A DNA stretch of 64,000 nucleotides from Flavobacterium gawalongense (GCF_007097265.1 NZ_VJZP01000006.1:91981-155980), one strand, 5' to 3'. Counted from the stretch's first letter, positions 27,370 through 36,876 are shown. Program-made: numbers and translations. The notes: generated by a model not told the origin, from the letters alone.

Positions 27370-28758
27370 ATGAAAAGTAGCCTATTCTTGTTAATTTTTT
27401 TGAGTATTTTGAACTCTTGTTCTTCATCATCCCCTGAAGGTAAGGGTGGCGGAGGTACTCCATTGCCAACAACTCTTACAACTCCTATTCCCGTTTTAAC
27501 GGATACCGAAGCTTTGGATCAAGTTCAAAAAGATGCGATCAAATATTTTTGGGATTATGCTGAAACCAATTCAAAATTAGCCCGGGAAAGGTATCATACC
27601 GATGTTCCTAATTTTGAAGCTAATATCGTTACAACTGGAGGCTCGGGTTTTGGATTAATGTCAATTGTAGTTGGTGTAGAACGTGGATTTGTTAATAGAA
27701 CTGAAGCTGTTTCAAGACTTGCTACTGCTTTAACTTTTCTCGAAAATGCAGATCGTTTTCACGGTGCATGGCCACATTGGATAAATGGGACAACAGGTAA
27801 AGTAATTCCATTTGGAACTAAAGATAATGGAGGGGATTTAGTAGAAACCTCTTTTTTATGTCAGGGTTTATTAACCGTGAGAGAATATTTCAAAAATGGA
27901 ACTACTGCAGAACAAGCACTTGCAATCAAAGCAGATAATTTATGGAAAGGCGTAGAGTGGGACTGGTACACCAAAGGCGAAAATGCTTTATACTGGCATT
28001 GGTCTCCTACTTATGGTTGGGAAATGAATTTTAAACTGGAAGGATACAATGAATGTTTGATTACTTATGTAATGGGTGCTGCTTCTCCAACACATCCTAT
28101 TCCGGCAGCAGCGTATCATCAAGCTTGGGCAAGAAGTGGAGCAATTGTAAATGGTGGTTCTCAATACGGCATTCCAGTACTATTCAATTATAATGGAGCT
28201 ACAGGAAATGTAGGTCCTATGTTTTGGGCGCATTATTCGTATTTAGGTTTAGATCCTACTAACTTGACGGATCAGTATGCAGATTATTGGGCATTGACTC
28301 AAAATCACGCTAAAATCATGAACAAATATTGTATTGCTAATCCAAAACAATGGAATGGTTATTCTGAAAAATGTTGGGGACTTACGGCAAGTTATACTAG
28401 AAATGCAGATGGCACAACTGGGTATACTGCTCATCAACCTTTGAATGATACAGGAGTAATTTCGCCAACGGCAGCTTTGTCCTCTTTCCCTTTTACACCT
28501 GCTGAAAGTATGAAATTCCTGCATTATTTATATGATGAGAAAAAGAGTTCTTTAGTTGGAATTGCGGGACCTTATGATGCTTTTTCTCCGCATTATAATT
28601 GGGTAACATCACGATATTTGGCAATCGATCAAGGTACAATTGCACCAATGGTTGAAAATTATCGTACCGGTTTATTATGGAAATTATTTATGAATTCAAC
28701 TGAAGTAAAACAAGGTTTAGTAAAACTTGGTTTTCATTCCGGGAAATATAATTTTTAA
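27370..28758 (+). CDS. GH144-type (glycoamylase-like, PF10091) glucanase, lipoprotein
   Basis: 462 residues; lipobox ILNSCSSSS, a glycine-rich linker, then an (alpha/alpha)6 catalytic domain. Motifs of this family: QVQKDAIKYFWDYAETNSKL, TGGSGFGLMSIVVGVERGF, FLENADRFHGAWPHWINGTT, GGDLVETSFLCQGLL, EGYNECLITYVMGAASPTHP and a late GIAGPYDAFSPH. Characterised GH144 enzymes are endo-beta-1,2-glucanases releasing sophoro-oligosaccharides. The neighbouring GH3 and SusCD support a beta-1,2-glucan locus. Family is confident; substrate rests on family knowledge and context. Confidence 0.88.
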   Translation: MKSSLFLLIFLSILNSCSSSSPEGKGGGGTPLPTTLTTPIPVLTDTEALDQVQKDAIKYFWDYAETNSKLARERYHTDVPNFEANIVTTGGSGFGLMSIVVGVERGFVNRTEAVSRLATALTFLENADRFHGAWPHWINGTTGKVIPFGTKDNGGDLVETSFLCQGLLTVREYFKNGTTAEQALAIKADNLWKGVEWDWYTKGENALYWHWSPTYGWEMNFKLEGYNECLITYVMGAASPTHPIPAAAYHQAWARSGAIVNGGSQYGIPVLFNYNGATGNVGPMFWAHYSYLGLDPTNLTDQYADYWALTQNHAKIMNKYCIANPKQWNGYSEKCWGLTASYTRNADGTTGYTAHQPLNDTGVISPTAALSSFPFTPAESMKFLHYLYDEKKSSLVGIAGPYDAFSPHYNWVTSRYLAIDQGTIAPMVENYRTGLLWKLFMNSTEVKQGLVKLGFHSGKYNF

Positions 28759-28764
28759 GGAATT

Positions 28765-29471
28765 ATGAAGTATAAAATTATAATAATTGCCTTTTTATTT
28801 TCATGGAATTCCTTTTCACAATCGGAGGTAAATGGGAAAATGAAAACCGAAATCGTGCAAAAACACGAATTAGGTTATGCATTACATATTCCAGCGAATA
28901 CTAAAGAAAAAAAGCCATTGATTATTTTTCTACATGGTTCTGGTGAAAAAGGATCGGATATTGAAAAAGTAAAAATTCATGGTCCTTTCAAATACTTAAA
29001 AAGCCACGAATTAGATGCTTATATTCTGGCCCCGCAATGTCCTGAAAATGAATATTGGGATGAAGAAGTGTTGTATCGCCTGATTTTAAAAATCCAAAAA
29101 GAAAATATATTGATAGAGACAGAATTTACCTAACGGGTCTAAGCATGGGAGGTTGGGGTGCTTGGAATCTTGCTTTTGCACATCCTGAAATAGTTGCGGC
29201 ATTAGTTCCTATTGCAGGATTTGTAGATAGAGTTCCGATGATAGAAGATTGTAAAATCAAGAACATTCCTACCCGAATTTTTCATGGTTTGTTAGATGAT
29301 GTTGTCCATGTCGATTACGCGATTACCATTTATAAAAAATTAAAGGCCTGTGATGCTAACGTCCAGCTAACCATCTTTGATGATGCGGGCCACGATAGCT
29401 GGTCGAAAGTATATGACAACCAAGAAATTTATGATTGGATGTTTCAACAAATTAAAACAGATAAAAAATGA
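28765..29471 (+). pseudogene. Alpha/beta-hydrolase (secreted esterase/peptidase-like), split by a -1 frameshift
   Basis: Two frames together make one 235-residue hydrolase. The first, 28765-29133, has a signal peptide (FLFSWNSFSQSEV) and the oxyanion-side motif PLIIFLHGSGEKGSD. The second, one base back, carries the nucleophile elbow IYLTGLSMGGWGAW (29121 on), the Asp region FHGLLDDVVHV and the His in FDDAGHDSW, to 29471. The switch must occur between about 29085 and 29115. A slippery heptamer T-TTA-AAA lies in the right phase at 29085-29091, and A-runs follow, so either a one-base deletion or recoding is possible. Seven nt after the GH144 gene; its stop overlaps the start of GH3. Similar hydrolases accompany GH3 in flavobacterial PULs. 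Confidence 0.8.
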
Positions 29472-31768
29472 AAATTAAACTAATTATACTACTCTTTGGC
29501 TTTTCACTTTTTGGCTACAGCCAAAAAAAGGCAGCTAAAAAGACGGTTAAAATTAAACCCAAAACCGAATTCGTAGCCGAATTAATGTCGAAAATGACTT
29601 TGGAGGAGAAAATAGGTCAATTAAACTTGCCCACTTCGGGAGATATTACAACTGGAGCAGCCAATAGTTCTAATGTGGCTAAAAATATTGAAGAAGGTAA
29701 AGTTGGTGGTTTATTTAATATCAAGTCCGTTCAAAAAATCAAAGAAGTACAAAAGATTGCAGTTGAAAAAAGCCGATTGAAAATCCCATTACTTTTTGGA
29801 ATGGACGTTATTCATGGCTATGAAACGACTTTTCCTATTCCGCTTGGATTATCTTGTACCTGGGATATGAAACTGATCGAAAGAAGTGCACAAATTGCAG
29901 CTCAGGAAGCCAGTGCTGATGGAATCAACTGGACTTTTTCTCCTATGGTTGATATTTCTCGTGATCCGCGTTGGGGAAGAGTTTCTGAAGGTTCGGGTGA
30001 AGATCCGTTTTTGGGAAGCCAAATTGCAAAAGCAATGGTGCATGGATATCAACAAGATGATTTGTCAAAAAATAATACCATTTTATCCTGTGTAAAACAC
30101 TTTGCTTTGTATGGTGCGCCCGAAGCAGGACGTGATTACAACACCGTTGATATGAGCAGAATAAAAATGTATAATGATTATTTTCCTCCATACAAAGCCG
30201 CTGTTGATGCCGGAGTTGGTTCGGTGATGGCATCTTTCAATGAAATTGATGGGATTCCTGCAACTGGAAACAAATGGTTGATGACCGATGTGTTGAGAAA
30301 GCAATGGGGCTTTAAAGGTTTTGTTGTTACTGATTTTACAGGAATTCCTGAAATGATGGAACACGGAATGGGTGATTTGCAAACGGTATCTGCTTTGGCT
30401 CTAAATGCTGGTGTTGAAATGGATATGGTGGGCGAAGGTTTTCTTACTACTTTAAAGAAATCATTGGCTGAAAACAAAGTGAGTATGGAGCAAATTGATA
30501 ATGCTGTTCGACTTATTTTAAATGCCAAATATGATTTGGGATTGTTTCAAGATCCGTACAAATATTGTGATGAAAAAAGAGCTAAAACTGAAATTTTCAC
30601 TAGTAGTAATAGAGCTGAAGCCAGAAAAATTGCCACTCAATCTTTGGTTTTATTAAAAAACCAAAACCAATTGCTTCCTTTGAAAAAATCAGGTACTGTT
30701 GCCGTGATTGGGCCATTGGCTGATGCTAAAGAAAACATGGCGGGGACCTGGAGCGTGGCCACTAATATGCAAACATCGATTTCATTGATAGCGGGAATTA
30801 AAGAAGGGGTAGGAAATTCAACTAAAGTGCTTTATGCCAAAGGAAGTAATCTGGATTATGATGCAGCTTTCGAAGAAAAAGCAACCATGTTTGGTAAAAC
30901 CCTGCATCGCGATAGCAGAACCAAGGAAGAATTACTTGCGGAAGCTTTGAAAACCGCCAATCAATCGGATGTAATTATTGCTGCTCTTGGTGAATCTGCT
31001 GAAATGAGTGGAGAAAGCAGTAGCAGAACCAATTTAGAAATTCCACAAGCTCAAAAAGATTTGTTACAGGAATTGCTTAAAACAGGAAAACCAGTGGTTT
31101 TGGTTTTATTTACTGGGCGTCCATTGGTTTTAAATCAAGAAAACGCAACTGTTCCTGCTATTCTTAATACTTGGTTTGCAGGAAGTGAAGCAGGGAGCGC
31201 TATTGCTGACGTTTTGTTTGGAAATGAAAATCCTTCGGGGAAGTTGACTGCTACTTTCCCTAGAAGTGTAGGGCAGGTGCCTATTTACTACAATCAAAAA
31301 AATACAGGAAGGCCACTTTTAAATAAAGAAGGAAAGTTCGAAAAATTCCGATCTAATTATATTGACCTGAGAAATGAACCTTTATTTCCTTTTGGCTTTG
31401 GATTGAGTTACACCACATTCGACTATTCGAACCTGAAAATTTCATCGGATAAAATGAATTTCAACGAAAAAGTAACCGTTACCGTTGATGTTACAAATAC
31501 TGGAAATTTTGATGGGAAAGAAGTCGTTCAATTGTACATAAGAGATTTAGTAGGTTCTGTTACAAGGCCTATAAAAGAGTTGAAAGGATTTCAGAAAATC
31601 AATATAAAAAAGGGAGAAAAACAAACGGTAACTTTTGAAATTTCCGTTGAAGAGTTGAAGTTTTATAATTCAGATTTACAATTTATTGCGGAACCTGGTG
31701 CCTTTCAAGTTTTTGTCGGCCCTGATTCCACTACAGAGAAGAAAGTTAGTTTGGAGTTGATTAAATAA
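29468..31768 (+). CDS. GH3 beta-glucosidase
   Basis: Exo-acting glucosidase, periplasmic by its signal peptide (IILLFGFSLFGYSQK). 766 residues: N-terminal TIM barrel (MTLEEKIGQLNLP, IPLLFGMDVIHGYETTFPIP, RDPRWGRVSEGSGEDPFLGS, CVKHFALYGAPEAGRDYN), nucleophile Asp in GFKGFVVTDFTGIPEM, the alpha/beta sandwich (VLFTGRPLVL, WFAGSEAGSAIADVLFGNENPSGKL) and a C-terminal Fn3-like domain (PLFPFGFGLSYTTFDYS). Beside a GH144 enzyme it probably removes glucose from beta-1,2-gluco-oligosaccharides. Its ATG overlaps the stop of the esterase by 4 nt. Confidence 0.95.
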   Translation: MKIKLIILLFGFSLFGYSQKKAAKKTVKIKPKTEFVAELMSKMTLEEKIGQLNLPTSGDITTGAANSSNVAKNIEEGKVGGLFNIKSVQKIKEVQKIAVEKSRLKIPLLFGMDVIHGYETTFPIPLGLSCTWDMKLIERSAQIAAQEASADGINWTFSPMVDISRDPRWGRVSEGSGEDPFLGSQIAKAMVHGYQQDDLSKNNTILSCVKHFALYGAPEAGRDYNTVDMSRIKMYNDYFPPYKAAVDAGVGSVMASFNEIDGIPATGNKWLMTDVLRKQWGFKGFVVTDFTGIPEMMEHGMGDLQTVSALALNAGVEMDMVGEGFLTTLKKSLAENKVSMEQIDNAVRLILNAKYDLGLFQDPYKYCDEKRAKTEIFTSSNRAEARKIATQSLVLLKNQNQLLPLKKSGTVAVIGPLADAKENMAGTWSVATNMQTSISLIAGIKEGVGNSTKVLYAKGSNLDYDAAFEEKATMFGKTLHRDSRTKEELLAEALKTANQSDVIIAALGESAEMSGESSSRTNLEIPQAQKDLLQELLKTGKPVVLVLFTGRPLVLNQENATVPAILNTWFAGSEAGSAIADVLFGNENPSGKLTATFPRSVGQVPIYYNQKNTGRPLLNKEGKFEKFRSNYIDLRNEPLFPFGFGLSYTTFDYSNLKISSDKMNFNEKVTVTVDVTNTGNFDGKEVVQLYIRDLVGSVTRPIKELKGFQKINIKKGEKQTVTFEISVEELKFYNSDLQFIAEPGAFQVFVGPDSTTEKKVSLELIK

Positions 31769-31792
31769 ATGTGGTTTGTTTATTTAGTGATG

Positions 31793-31823
31793 ACCCTTCG
31801 GTAGCAATACCGAAGGGTTTTTT
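31793..31823 (+). terminator. Terminator after GH3
   Basis: ACCCTTCGGT, 6-nt loop, ACCGAAGGGT and six T, 24 nt after the stop. It lies inside the open frame of the GH97 stub below, whose apparent ATG at 31771 is therefore not a real gene start. Confidence 0.9.
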
Positions 31824-32133
31824 GACCAAAAGAAATGAAATTGTTATGACTGGTGATTATTTGACGATTGCCACAAAAGCAAGAGGAAAGGAATCTTGGT
31901 TTCTTGGAGCAATTACAGATGAAAATGCAAGAATAGCAGAAATGGCTTTAAATTTTCTTACCAAAGGGGAAAAGTATAAAACCATTGTTTATGAAAATAC
32001 AAAAGATGCCGATTGGCAAAAAAATCCTATCGCTTACAAAATAAGAATGATAGTAGTAACAAACAAATCAAAAATCAATTTGAATATGGCACCAGCAGGA
32101 GGAACAGCGATAAGCTTCGAACCAATTCAATAA
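31824..32133 (+). pseudogene. C-terminal stub of a GH97 glycosidase
   Basis: The frame open at 31771-32133 contains, from about residue 27, MTGDYLTIATKARGKESWFL, GAITDENARIAEMALNFL, DADWQKNPIAYKIRM and KINLNMAPAGGTAIS. This is the pattern of the C-terminal beta-sandwich of GH97 (SusB-like) enzymes: GDY-TIA, W-LGA-TDENAR, DA and APGGG. The catalytic barrel of some 500 residues is absent and the preceding sequence is the GH3 terminator. So a deletion joined the end of GH3 to the tail of GH97. Confidence 0.72.
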
Positions 32134-32178
32134 AAAACATATCCTGCAAGATTTTGAACACTTGCAGGATATGTTTTT
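32132..32178 (+). terminator. Terminator after the GH97 stub
   Basis: AACATATCCTGCAAG, 10-nt loop, CTTGCAGGATATGTT and a T-run, starting at the stub's stop codon. It presumably belonged to the original GH97 gene. Confidence 0.9.
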
Positions 32179-32243
32179 TATTGAATTGTAATAGACTGCT
32201 CTCTTTTGGTGAAATTCGAAGTGATAAAAACCACAATATTAAA

Positions 32244-34004
32244 ATGAAAACCATCAAAAACACACTTTTCAGTTTACTCATTTGCTTTTTTTTAAATGCA
32301 AATGCGCAGCAAAAAACCTATTGCAATCCCATCAATATTGATTATGGATATTGCCCAATTCCAAACTTCGTAACACAAGGAAAACATCGTGCTACTGCAG
32401 ATCCTGTAATTGTAAATTTCAAAGGCAAATTTTTTCTGTTTTCGACTAATCAATGGGGATATTGGTGGAGTGATGATATGAGCAATTGGAATTTTGTACC
32501 GCGGAAATTTTTATTGCCGCAACACAAAGTATATGATGAATTATGTGCGCCAGCTGTTTTTGTAATGAAAGACGAAATGTATGTTATAGGATCTACGCAC
32601 GAACCAACTTTCCCAATATGGAAGAGCAAAAATCCAACCAAGGACGAATGGGAAATAGCAACAGATTCATTGAAAGTAGGAGCCTGGGATCCAGGATTTT
32701 TATATGATGAAGAAAAAGATAAATTATTTTTGTACTGGAATTCAAGCAATGAATTTCCTATTTTAGGGACTGAAATTAATACTAAAACATTGCAATCTGA
32801 AGGTTTTGTAAAACCCATGATTTCATTGCATCCTAATGATCATGGTTGGGAACGATTTGGAGAATATAACGACAATACTTTTTTGCAACCTTTTATGGAA
32901 GGGGCATGGATGACAAAACACAATGGGAAATATTATTTGCAATACGGAGCACCGGCAACCGAATTTAGTGGTTATGCCGATGGTGTTTTTGTAAGCAATG
33001 ATCCCTTACTAGGTTTTGCTTATCAAGCCCATAATCCTTTTTCGTATAAACCGGGGGGATTTGCCCGTGGAGCGGGTCATGGTGCTACCTATCAAGATAA
33101 TTTCAAAAATTACTGGCATGTTTCAACTATAGTTGTAGGGGTCAAAAATAGTTTTGAGCGTCGACTAGGGATTTGGCCTGCTGGTTTTGATAAAGATGAT
33201 GTGATGTATTGCAATACGGCCTATGGCGATTATCCAACGCAATTACCAACCAAAAATGCCGATCATATCAAAGGTTTATTTACGGGTTGGATGGTATTAA
33301 ATTATAATAAACCCGTACAAGTTTCTTCTACTTTGGGTGGATTTCAACCGAATCTGGCTGTTGATGAAGATATAAAAACCTATTGGAGTGCCAAAACTGC
33401 TAATGCCGGTGAATGGTTTCAATCCGATTTGGGTGACGTTTCGACCGTAAATGCTATCCAAATAAATTATGCCGATCAGGATGCAGAGTTTATGGGGAAA
33501 ACAATTGGTAAGTTTCATCAATATAAAATTTTAGCTTCGATTGACGGAAAAAAATGGACTGTTGCAGTTGATAAAAGTGTCAATAAGAAAGATGTTCCGC
33601 ATGACTATATTGAATTAGAAACACCAATAAAAGCTCGTTTTTTAAAATTAGAAAACATAAAAATGCCAACAGGTAAATTTGCTTTAAGCGGATTCAGGGT
33701 TTTTGGAAAAGGAGCTGGAGAAAAACCAAAAGCGGTAGAAAATTTTGTTGTGCTTCGTGCAGAAAAAAATAAATTTGGTGAGAGAAGAAGTTCTTGGATG
33801 AAATGGGAACAAAACGATAGAGCTGATGGATATGTAATTTACTTTGGAAAATCGCCGGATAAATTATACGGAAGTATTATGGTTTATAGTAAAAATGATT
33901 ATTTCTTTACAGGAATGGATCGAGAGGATACTTATTATTTCCAAATTGAAGCATTCAATAATAATGGTATCAGCACAAGAAGTGAGATTAAGAAAGTGGA
34001 ATAA
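32244..34004 (+). CDS. GH43-like glycosidase with discoidin (F5/8-C) and Fn3-like domains, secreted
   Basis: 586 residues from ATG at 32244 (LFSLLICFFLNANAQQ signal peptide); the frame is open further upstream but that extension crosses the terminator. Five-bladed propeller marks: HRATADPVIVNFKGKFFLFS with the first Asp, GAWDPGFLYDEEKDKLFLYW with the second, and LQPFMEGAWMTKHNGKYYLQ with the acid Glu. About residues 365-480 form an F5/8-type C carbohydrate-binding domain (NLAVDEDIKTYWSAKTANAG, FLKLENIKMPTGKFALSGFR) and the last 80 residues an Fn3-like domain. Substrate is not evident. It follows a terminator, so it may be transcribed on its own. Confidence 0.8.
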   Translation: MKTIKNTLFSLLICFFLNANAQQKTYCNPINIDYGYCPIPNFVTQGKHRATADPVIVNFKGKFFLFSTNQWGYWWSDDMSNWNFVPRKFLLPQHKVYDELCAPAVFVMKDEMYVIGSTHEPTFPIWKSKNPTKDEWEIATDSLKVGAWDPGFLYDEEKDKLFLYWNSSNEFPILGTEINTKTLQSEGFVKPMISLHPNDHGWERFGEYNDNTFLQPFMEGAWMTKHNGKYYLQYGAPATEFSGYADGVFVSNDPLLGFAYQAHNPFSYKPGGFARGAGHGATYQDNFKNYWHVSTIVVGVKNSFERRLGIWPAGFDKDDVMYCNTAYGDYPTQLPTKNADHIKGLFTGWMVLNYNKPVQVSSTLGGFQPNLAVDEDIKTYWSAKTANAGEWFQSDLGDVSTVNAIQINYADQDAEFMGKTIGKFHQYKILASIDGKKWTVAVDKSVNKKDVPHDYIELETPIKARFLKLENIKMPTGKFALSGFRVFGKGAGEKPKAVENFVVLRAEKNKFGERRSSWMKWEQNDRADGYVIYFGKSPDKLYGSIMVYSKNDYFFTGMDREDTYYFQIEAFNNNGISTRSEIKKVE

Positions 34005-34025
34005 ATTTGCTTCACAATTTAATCC

Positions 34026-34070
34026 GTTGGGTATAATTATTTTTTGATAGTTATACCCAACTTGTTTTTT
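34026..34070 (+). terminator. Terminator after the GH43-like gene
   Basis: GTTGGGTATAA, 14-nt loop, TTATACCCAAC, then TTGTTTTTT, 22 nt after the stop. Confidence 0.85.
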
Positions 34071-34072
34071 AA

Positions 34073-34080
34073 TATATTTG
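34073..34080 (+). promoter_or_regulatory. -7 element of the M28 peptidase gene
   Basis: TATATTTG right after the terminator and 26 nt before ATG 34107. It supports that start over the in-frame ATG at 34044, which lies inside the terminator. Confidence 0.5.
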
Positions 34081-34106
34081 AATTCCAAATTGTAATAAAA
34101 AAATTA

Positions 34107-35498
34107 ATGAAAAAATCAATCGTATCTGTTGTCCTGGTTTTAAATAGCTTTTTTCTTTTTGCGCAAACAAACGATGAAAAAACCATCAAGGAAATCTATA
34201 AATCAGCATTAACTAATTCTAAATGTTATTCTTGGTTGGATTATTTATCCAATAAAATCGGAGCTCGATTATCAGGCTCTGCCAGCGCTGAAAAAGCAGT
34301 TCAATATACCAAAGCACAACTGGAAACACTGGGTTTAGACAGAGTTTATCTTCAGGAAGTAATGGTGCCAAAATGGGTACGTGGCGAAAAAGAAACAGCC
34401 TATATTCAAGATAAAAAGACTAAAATAAATGTTCCTATTTGTGCTTTAGGTGGATCTATAGCTACACCAAAAAACGGACTTACTGCTGAAGTAATTGAAG
34501 TGCAAAGCATTAAAGAATTAACTGATTTAGGGAATAAAATAAAAGGTAAGATTGTATTTTTCAACAGACCGATGGAACCGGAAAATATAGAAACATTTAA
34601 ATCCTATGGCGGTTGCGTGGATCAAAGATATGCTGGGGCAAAAGAAGCATCAAAGTTTGGTGCTGTGGGTACAATTGTGCGTTCCATGAATTTACGATTG
34701 GATGATTTTCCGCACACAGGAGTACAAAGTTATGGTGATATTTCAAAATCGGAATACATTCCTACAGCTGCCATTAGTACCAATGGAGCGGAATTATTAA
34801 GCAAAACTTTGAAAAACAATCCAAATTTAAAATTTTATTTTAAGCAATCCTGTAAGCAGATGGAGGATGTTTTGTCATACAATGTCATAGGAGAAATAAA
34901 AGGAAGTGAAAATCCGGAAAATATTATGGTTGTTGGCGGACATCTTGATTCTTGGGATTTAGCTGATGGTTCTCATGATGATGGCGCAGGTGTGGTGCAA
35001 AGTATGGAAGTGGTAAACATCTTCAAAAAAATTGGCTATAAGCCCAAAAATACCATTCGTGTCGTGCTGTTTATGAATGAGGAAAATGGAGGCAGAGGTG
35101 GAGACAAATATGAAGAATTGGCTCAAGCCAATAAGGAAAATCACATTTTTGCTTTAGAAAGTGATTCGGGCGGATTTAGTCCAAGAGGTTTTTCATTTGA
35201 AAGTGATGATGTTAATTTCAACAAAATTCTGACTTGGAAAAACCTCTTCGAACCTTATTTAATTCATAGTTTTGTAAAAGGACACAGTGGCTCAGATATT
35301 GATCCATTAACGTCTAAAACACTTGTAAAAGCGGGATTAAAACCAGATTCGCAACGTTATTTCGATTATCATCATGCCGGGAATGATACCTTTGATGCCA
35401 TAAATAAAAGAGAATTGGAGTTGGGAGCAGCAACCATGGCTTCTTTGATGTATTTGATAGATCAAAATGGAATTGAAAAAAGTAAGGAAAATCAATAA
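34107..35498 (+). CDS. M28-family zinc aminopeptidase, secreted
   Basis: 463 residues with signal peptide (VVLVLNSFFLFAQT). A PA-like insert (residues ~120-230) is followed by the M28 catalytic core: VVGGHLDSWDLADGSHDDGA supplies His and bridging Asp, FMNEENGGRGG supplies the catalytic and metal Glu pair, LESDSGGFSPRG the next Asp and DYHHAGNDTFD the last His. It trims N-terminal residues from peptides outside the cytoplasm. Own promoter; not obviously part of the PUL. Confidence 0.92.
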   Translation: MKKSIVSVVLVLNSFFLFAQTNDEKTIKEIYKSALTNSKCYSWLDYLSNKIGARLSGSASAEKAVQYTKAQLETLGLDRVYLQEVMVPKWVRGEKETAYIQDKKTKINVPICALGGSIATPKNGLTAEVIEVQSIKELTDLGNKIKGKIVFFNRPMEPENIETFKSYGGCVDQRYAGAKEASKFGAVGTIVRSMNLRLDDFPHTGVQSYGDISKSEYIPTAAISTNGAELLSKTLKNNPNLKFYFKQSCKQMEDVLSYNVIGEIKGSENPENIMVVGGHLDSWDLADGSHDDGAGVVQSMEVVNIFKKIGYKPKNTIRVVLFMNEENGGRGGDKYEELAQANKENHIFALESDSGGFSPRGFSFESDDVNFNKILTWKNLFEPYLIHSFVKGHSGSDIDPLTSKTLVKAGLKPDSQRYFDYHHAGNDTFDAINKRELELGAATMASLMYLIDQNGIEKSKENQ

Positions 35499-35577
35499 GG
35501 GATAGAAAACATTTTGGTATCTAAATCTAAAACTTAAGAATAAATTTTAAGGATATAAATAGGAAGGTGTAAAATTT

Positions 35578-36669
35578 TCAATTTTTAAAAAAAATCGTGA
35601 ATTTTGCACCTTCATTAATTTTACTTTCCACTTCAATACGGCCACCTAGATTGGTTATGTGATTGTAAATTAAGTAAAGACCTATTCCATTACTGTCAAT
35701 ATGGTTATGAAATTTTTGATGCAATCCGAAAATTTTGTCTTTAACTTTTTCCATATCAAAACCAAGGCCATTATCAGAATAAATTAATTGACTGACTCCG
35801 TTTACTTTTTTAGAATAAATAGTGATACATGGTAATGTGTCCGGTTTAGCGTATTTAATTGAATTTGTAATTAAGTTTAGAAATATACTTTTAAGGTATT
35901 CTTTATTGAAATTAATTTCAGGAAGCTCTGAAAAGTCAATATTAATGATGATTTTTGAATTTTCTATTAAAGAGTTTATAGAAAGTAACACTTCATTTAA
36001 ATAATCATTCAAGCTTAATTCTTCAATGGGAGCATTTAATTCATCTTTTTGAATTAACTCATCTACAGAATTTTTTATCGTTTGTCTTAAAGTCTCCGTT
36101 GTTGATTTTAGTATAGTTATGAATTCAAGTGTTTCAGGATCATTAATTTTCGAAATATCAATCAGGCTGAATACAGAGAGTAAATTATTTACGGGAGACT
36201 TCAAGTCATGCGAAGTGGTGTATGTTAAATGCTTGAGGTCTTTATTGATTTTTGTCAGATTTGCAAGAAGTAAGTTTCGTTCCTCTTCAATTCTTTTTTT
36301 GTGTGTAATGTTTTTAGCGATAGCATAAACCAGTTGTTCATTTTCTACCGGCATTGATGTCCAAGATAACCATACAATGGCTCCACTTTTAGTTAAATAC
36401 CGATTTTCAAAATTTAAAAGGGGCTTGTTTTTATATACTTGTTCTCTAGTTTCGATAGTAATTTTAAGGTCTGCTGCATAAACAAAACTACTTATGGGGT
36501 TAGCATACAATTCCTCATCCGAATAACCTAATAATTTTGAAACAGCGGGATTTATTCTCTTGAAATAGCCATCAAATCCTGCAATACAAATAAAATCAGC
36601 TGAGATATTAAAAAAATTATCGAAGTGATATTCCCCATCTGAATCAGGATTTCTTTTTTTTATAGTCAT
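35578..36669 (-). CDS. PAS-domain sensor histidine kinase
   Basis: 363 residues, no membrane segment, so cytoplasmic. PAS/PAC at about 16-130 (FFNISADFICIAGFDGYFKR, LLGYSDEEL, GAIVWLSWTSMPV), a short coiled coil, HisKA with phosphorylated His in YTTSHDLKSPVNNLL, then HATPase: N box NLITNSIKYAKP, G1 YSDNGLGFDMEKV and G2 NGIGLYLIYNHI with EGAKFTIFF at the end. No response regulator is adjacent, so it is an orphan. Stimulus unknown. Confidence 0.9.
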   Translation of the reverse strand: MTIKKRNPDSDGEYHFDNFFNISADFICIAGFDGYFKRINPAVSKLLGYSDEELYANPISSFVYAADLKITIETREQVYKNKPLLNFENRYLTKSGAIVWLSWTSMPVENEQLVYAIAKNITHKKRIEEERNLLLANLTKINKDLKHLTYTTSHDLKSPVNNLLSVFSLIDISKINDPETLEFITILKSTTETLRQTIKNSVDELIQKDELNAPIEELSLNDYLNEVLLSINSLIENSKIIINIDFSELPEINFNKEYLKSIFLNLITNSIKYAKPDTLPCITIYSKKVNGVSQLIYSDNGLGFDMEKVKDKIFGLHQKFHNHIDSNGIGLYLIYNHITNLGGRIEVESKINEGAKFTIFFKN

Positions 36670-36844
36670 GGAGTGTAAAAGTTATTTGTTATTCGGATTT
36701 TAGACAAATATTTTATGAATCGTTTAATTTTAGAAGAAACCATAATATCCAAATTTAGCCAATAATTATTTATAATAATGGTATAAACAAATTTATAATT
36801 AAACTAAAACGTATCGCCATCATTTAAATAAAAAAATAGGTCAA

Positions 36845-36876
36845 ACAAAAGGAGGCTATCATTTTTGACAGCCTCC
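36845..36876 (-). terminator. Terminator of kdsA
   Basis: Minus strand GGAGGCTGTC, 6-nt loop, GATAGCCTCC with one G-U pair, then TTTTGTTTG, about 50 nt after the kdsA stop. The remaining spacer to 36669 is AT-rich with nothing recognised. Confidence 0.75.

Noticed and set aside
29849..30528. Several antisense open frames inside the GH3 gene
   Set aside because: They mirror a well-conserved GH3 coding region on the other strand and have no recognisable domains or promoters.
32013..32243. Upstream extension of the GH43-like frame
   Set aside because: It crosses the GH97 stub and its terminator and lacks any conserved sequence; the ATG at 32244 opens a clean signal peptide.
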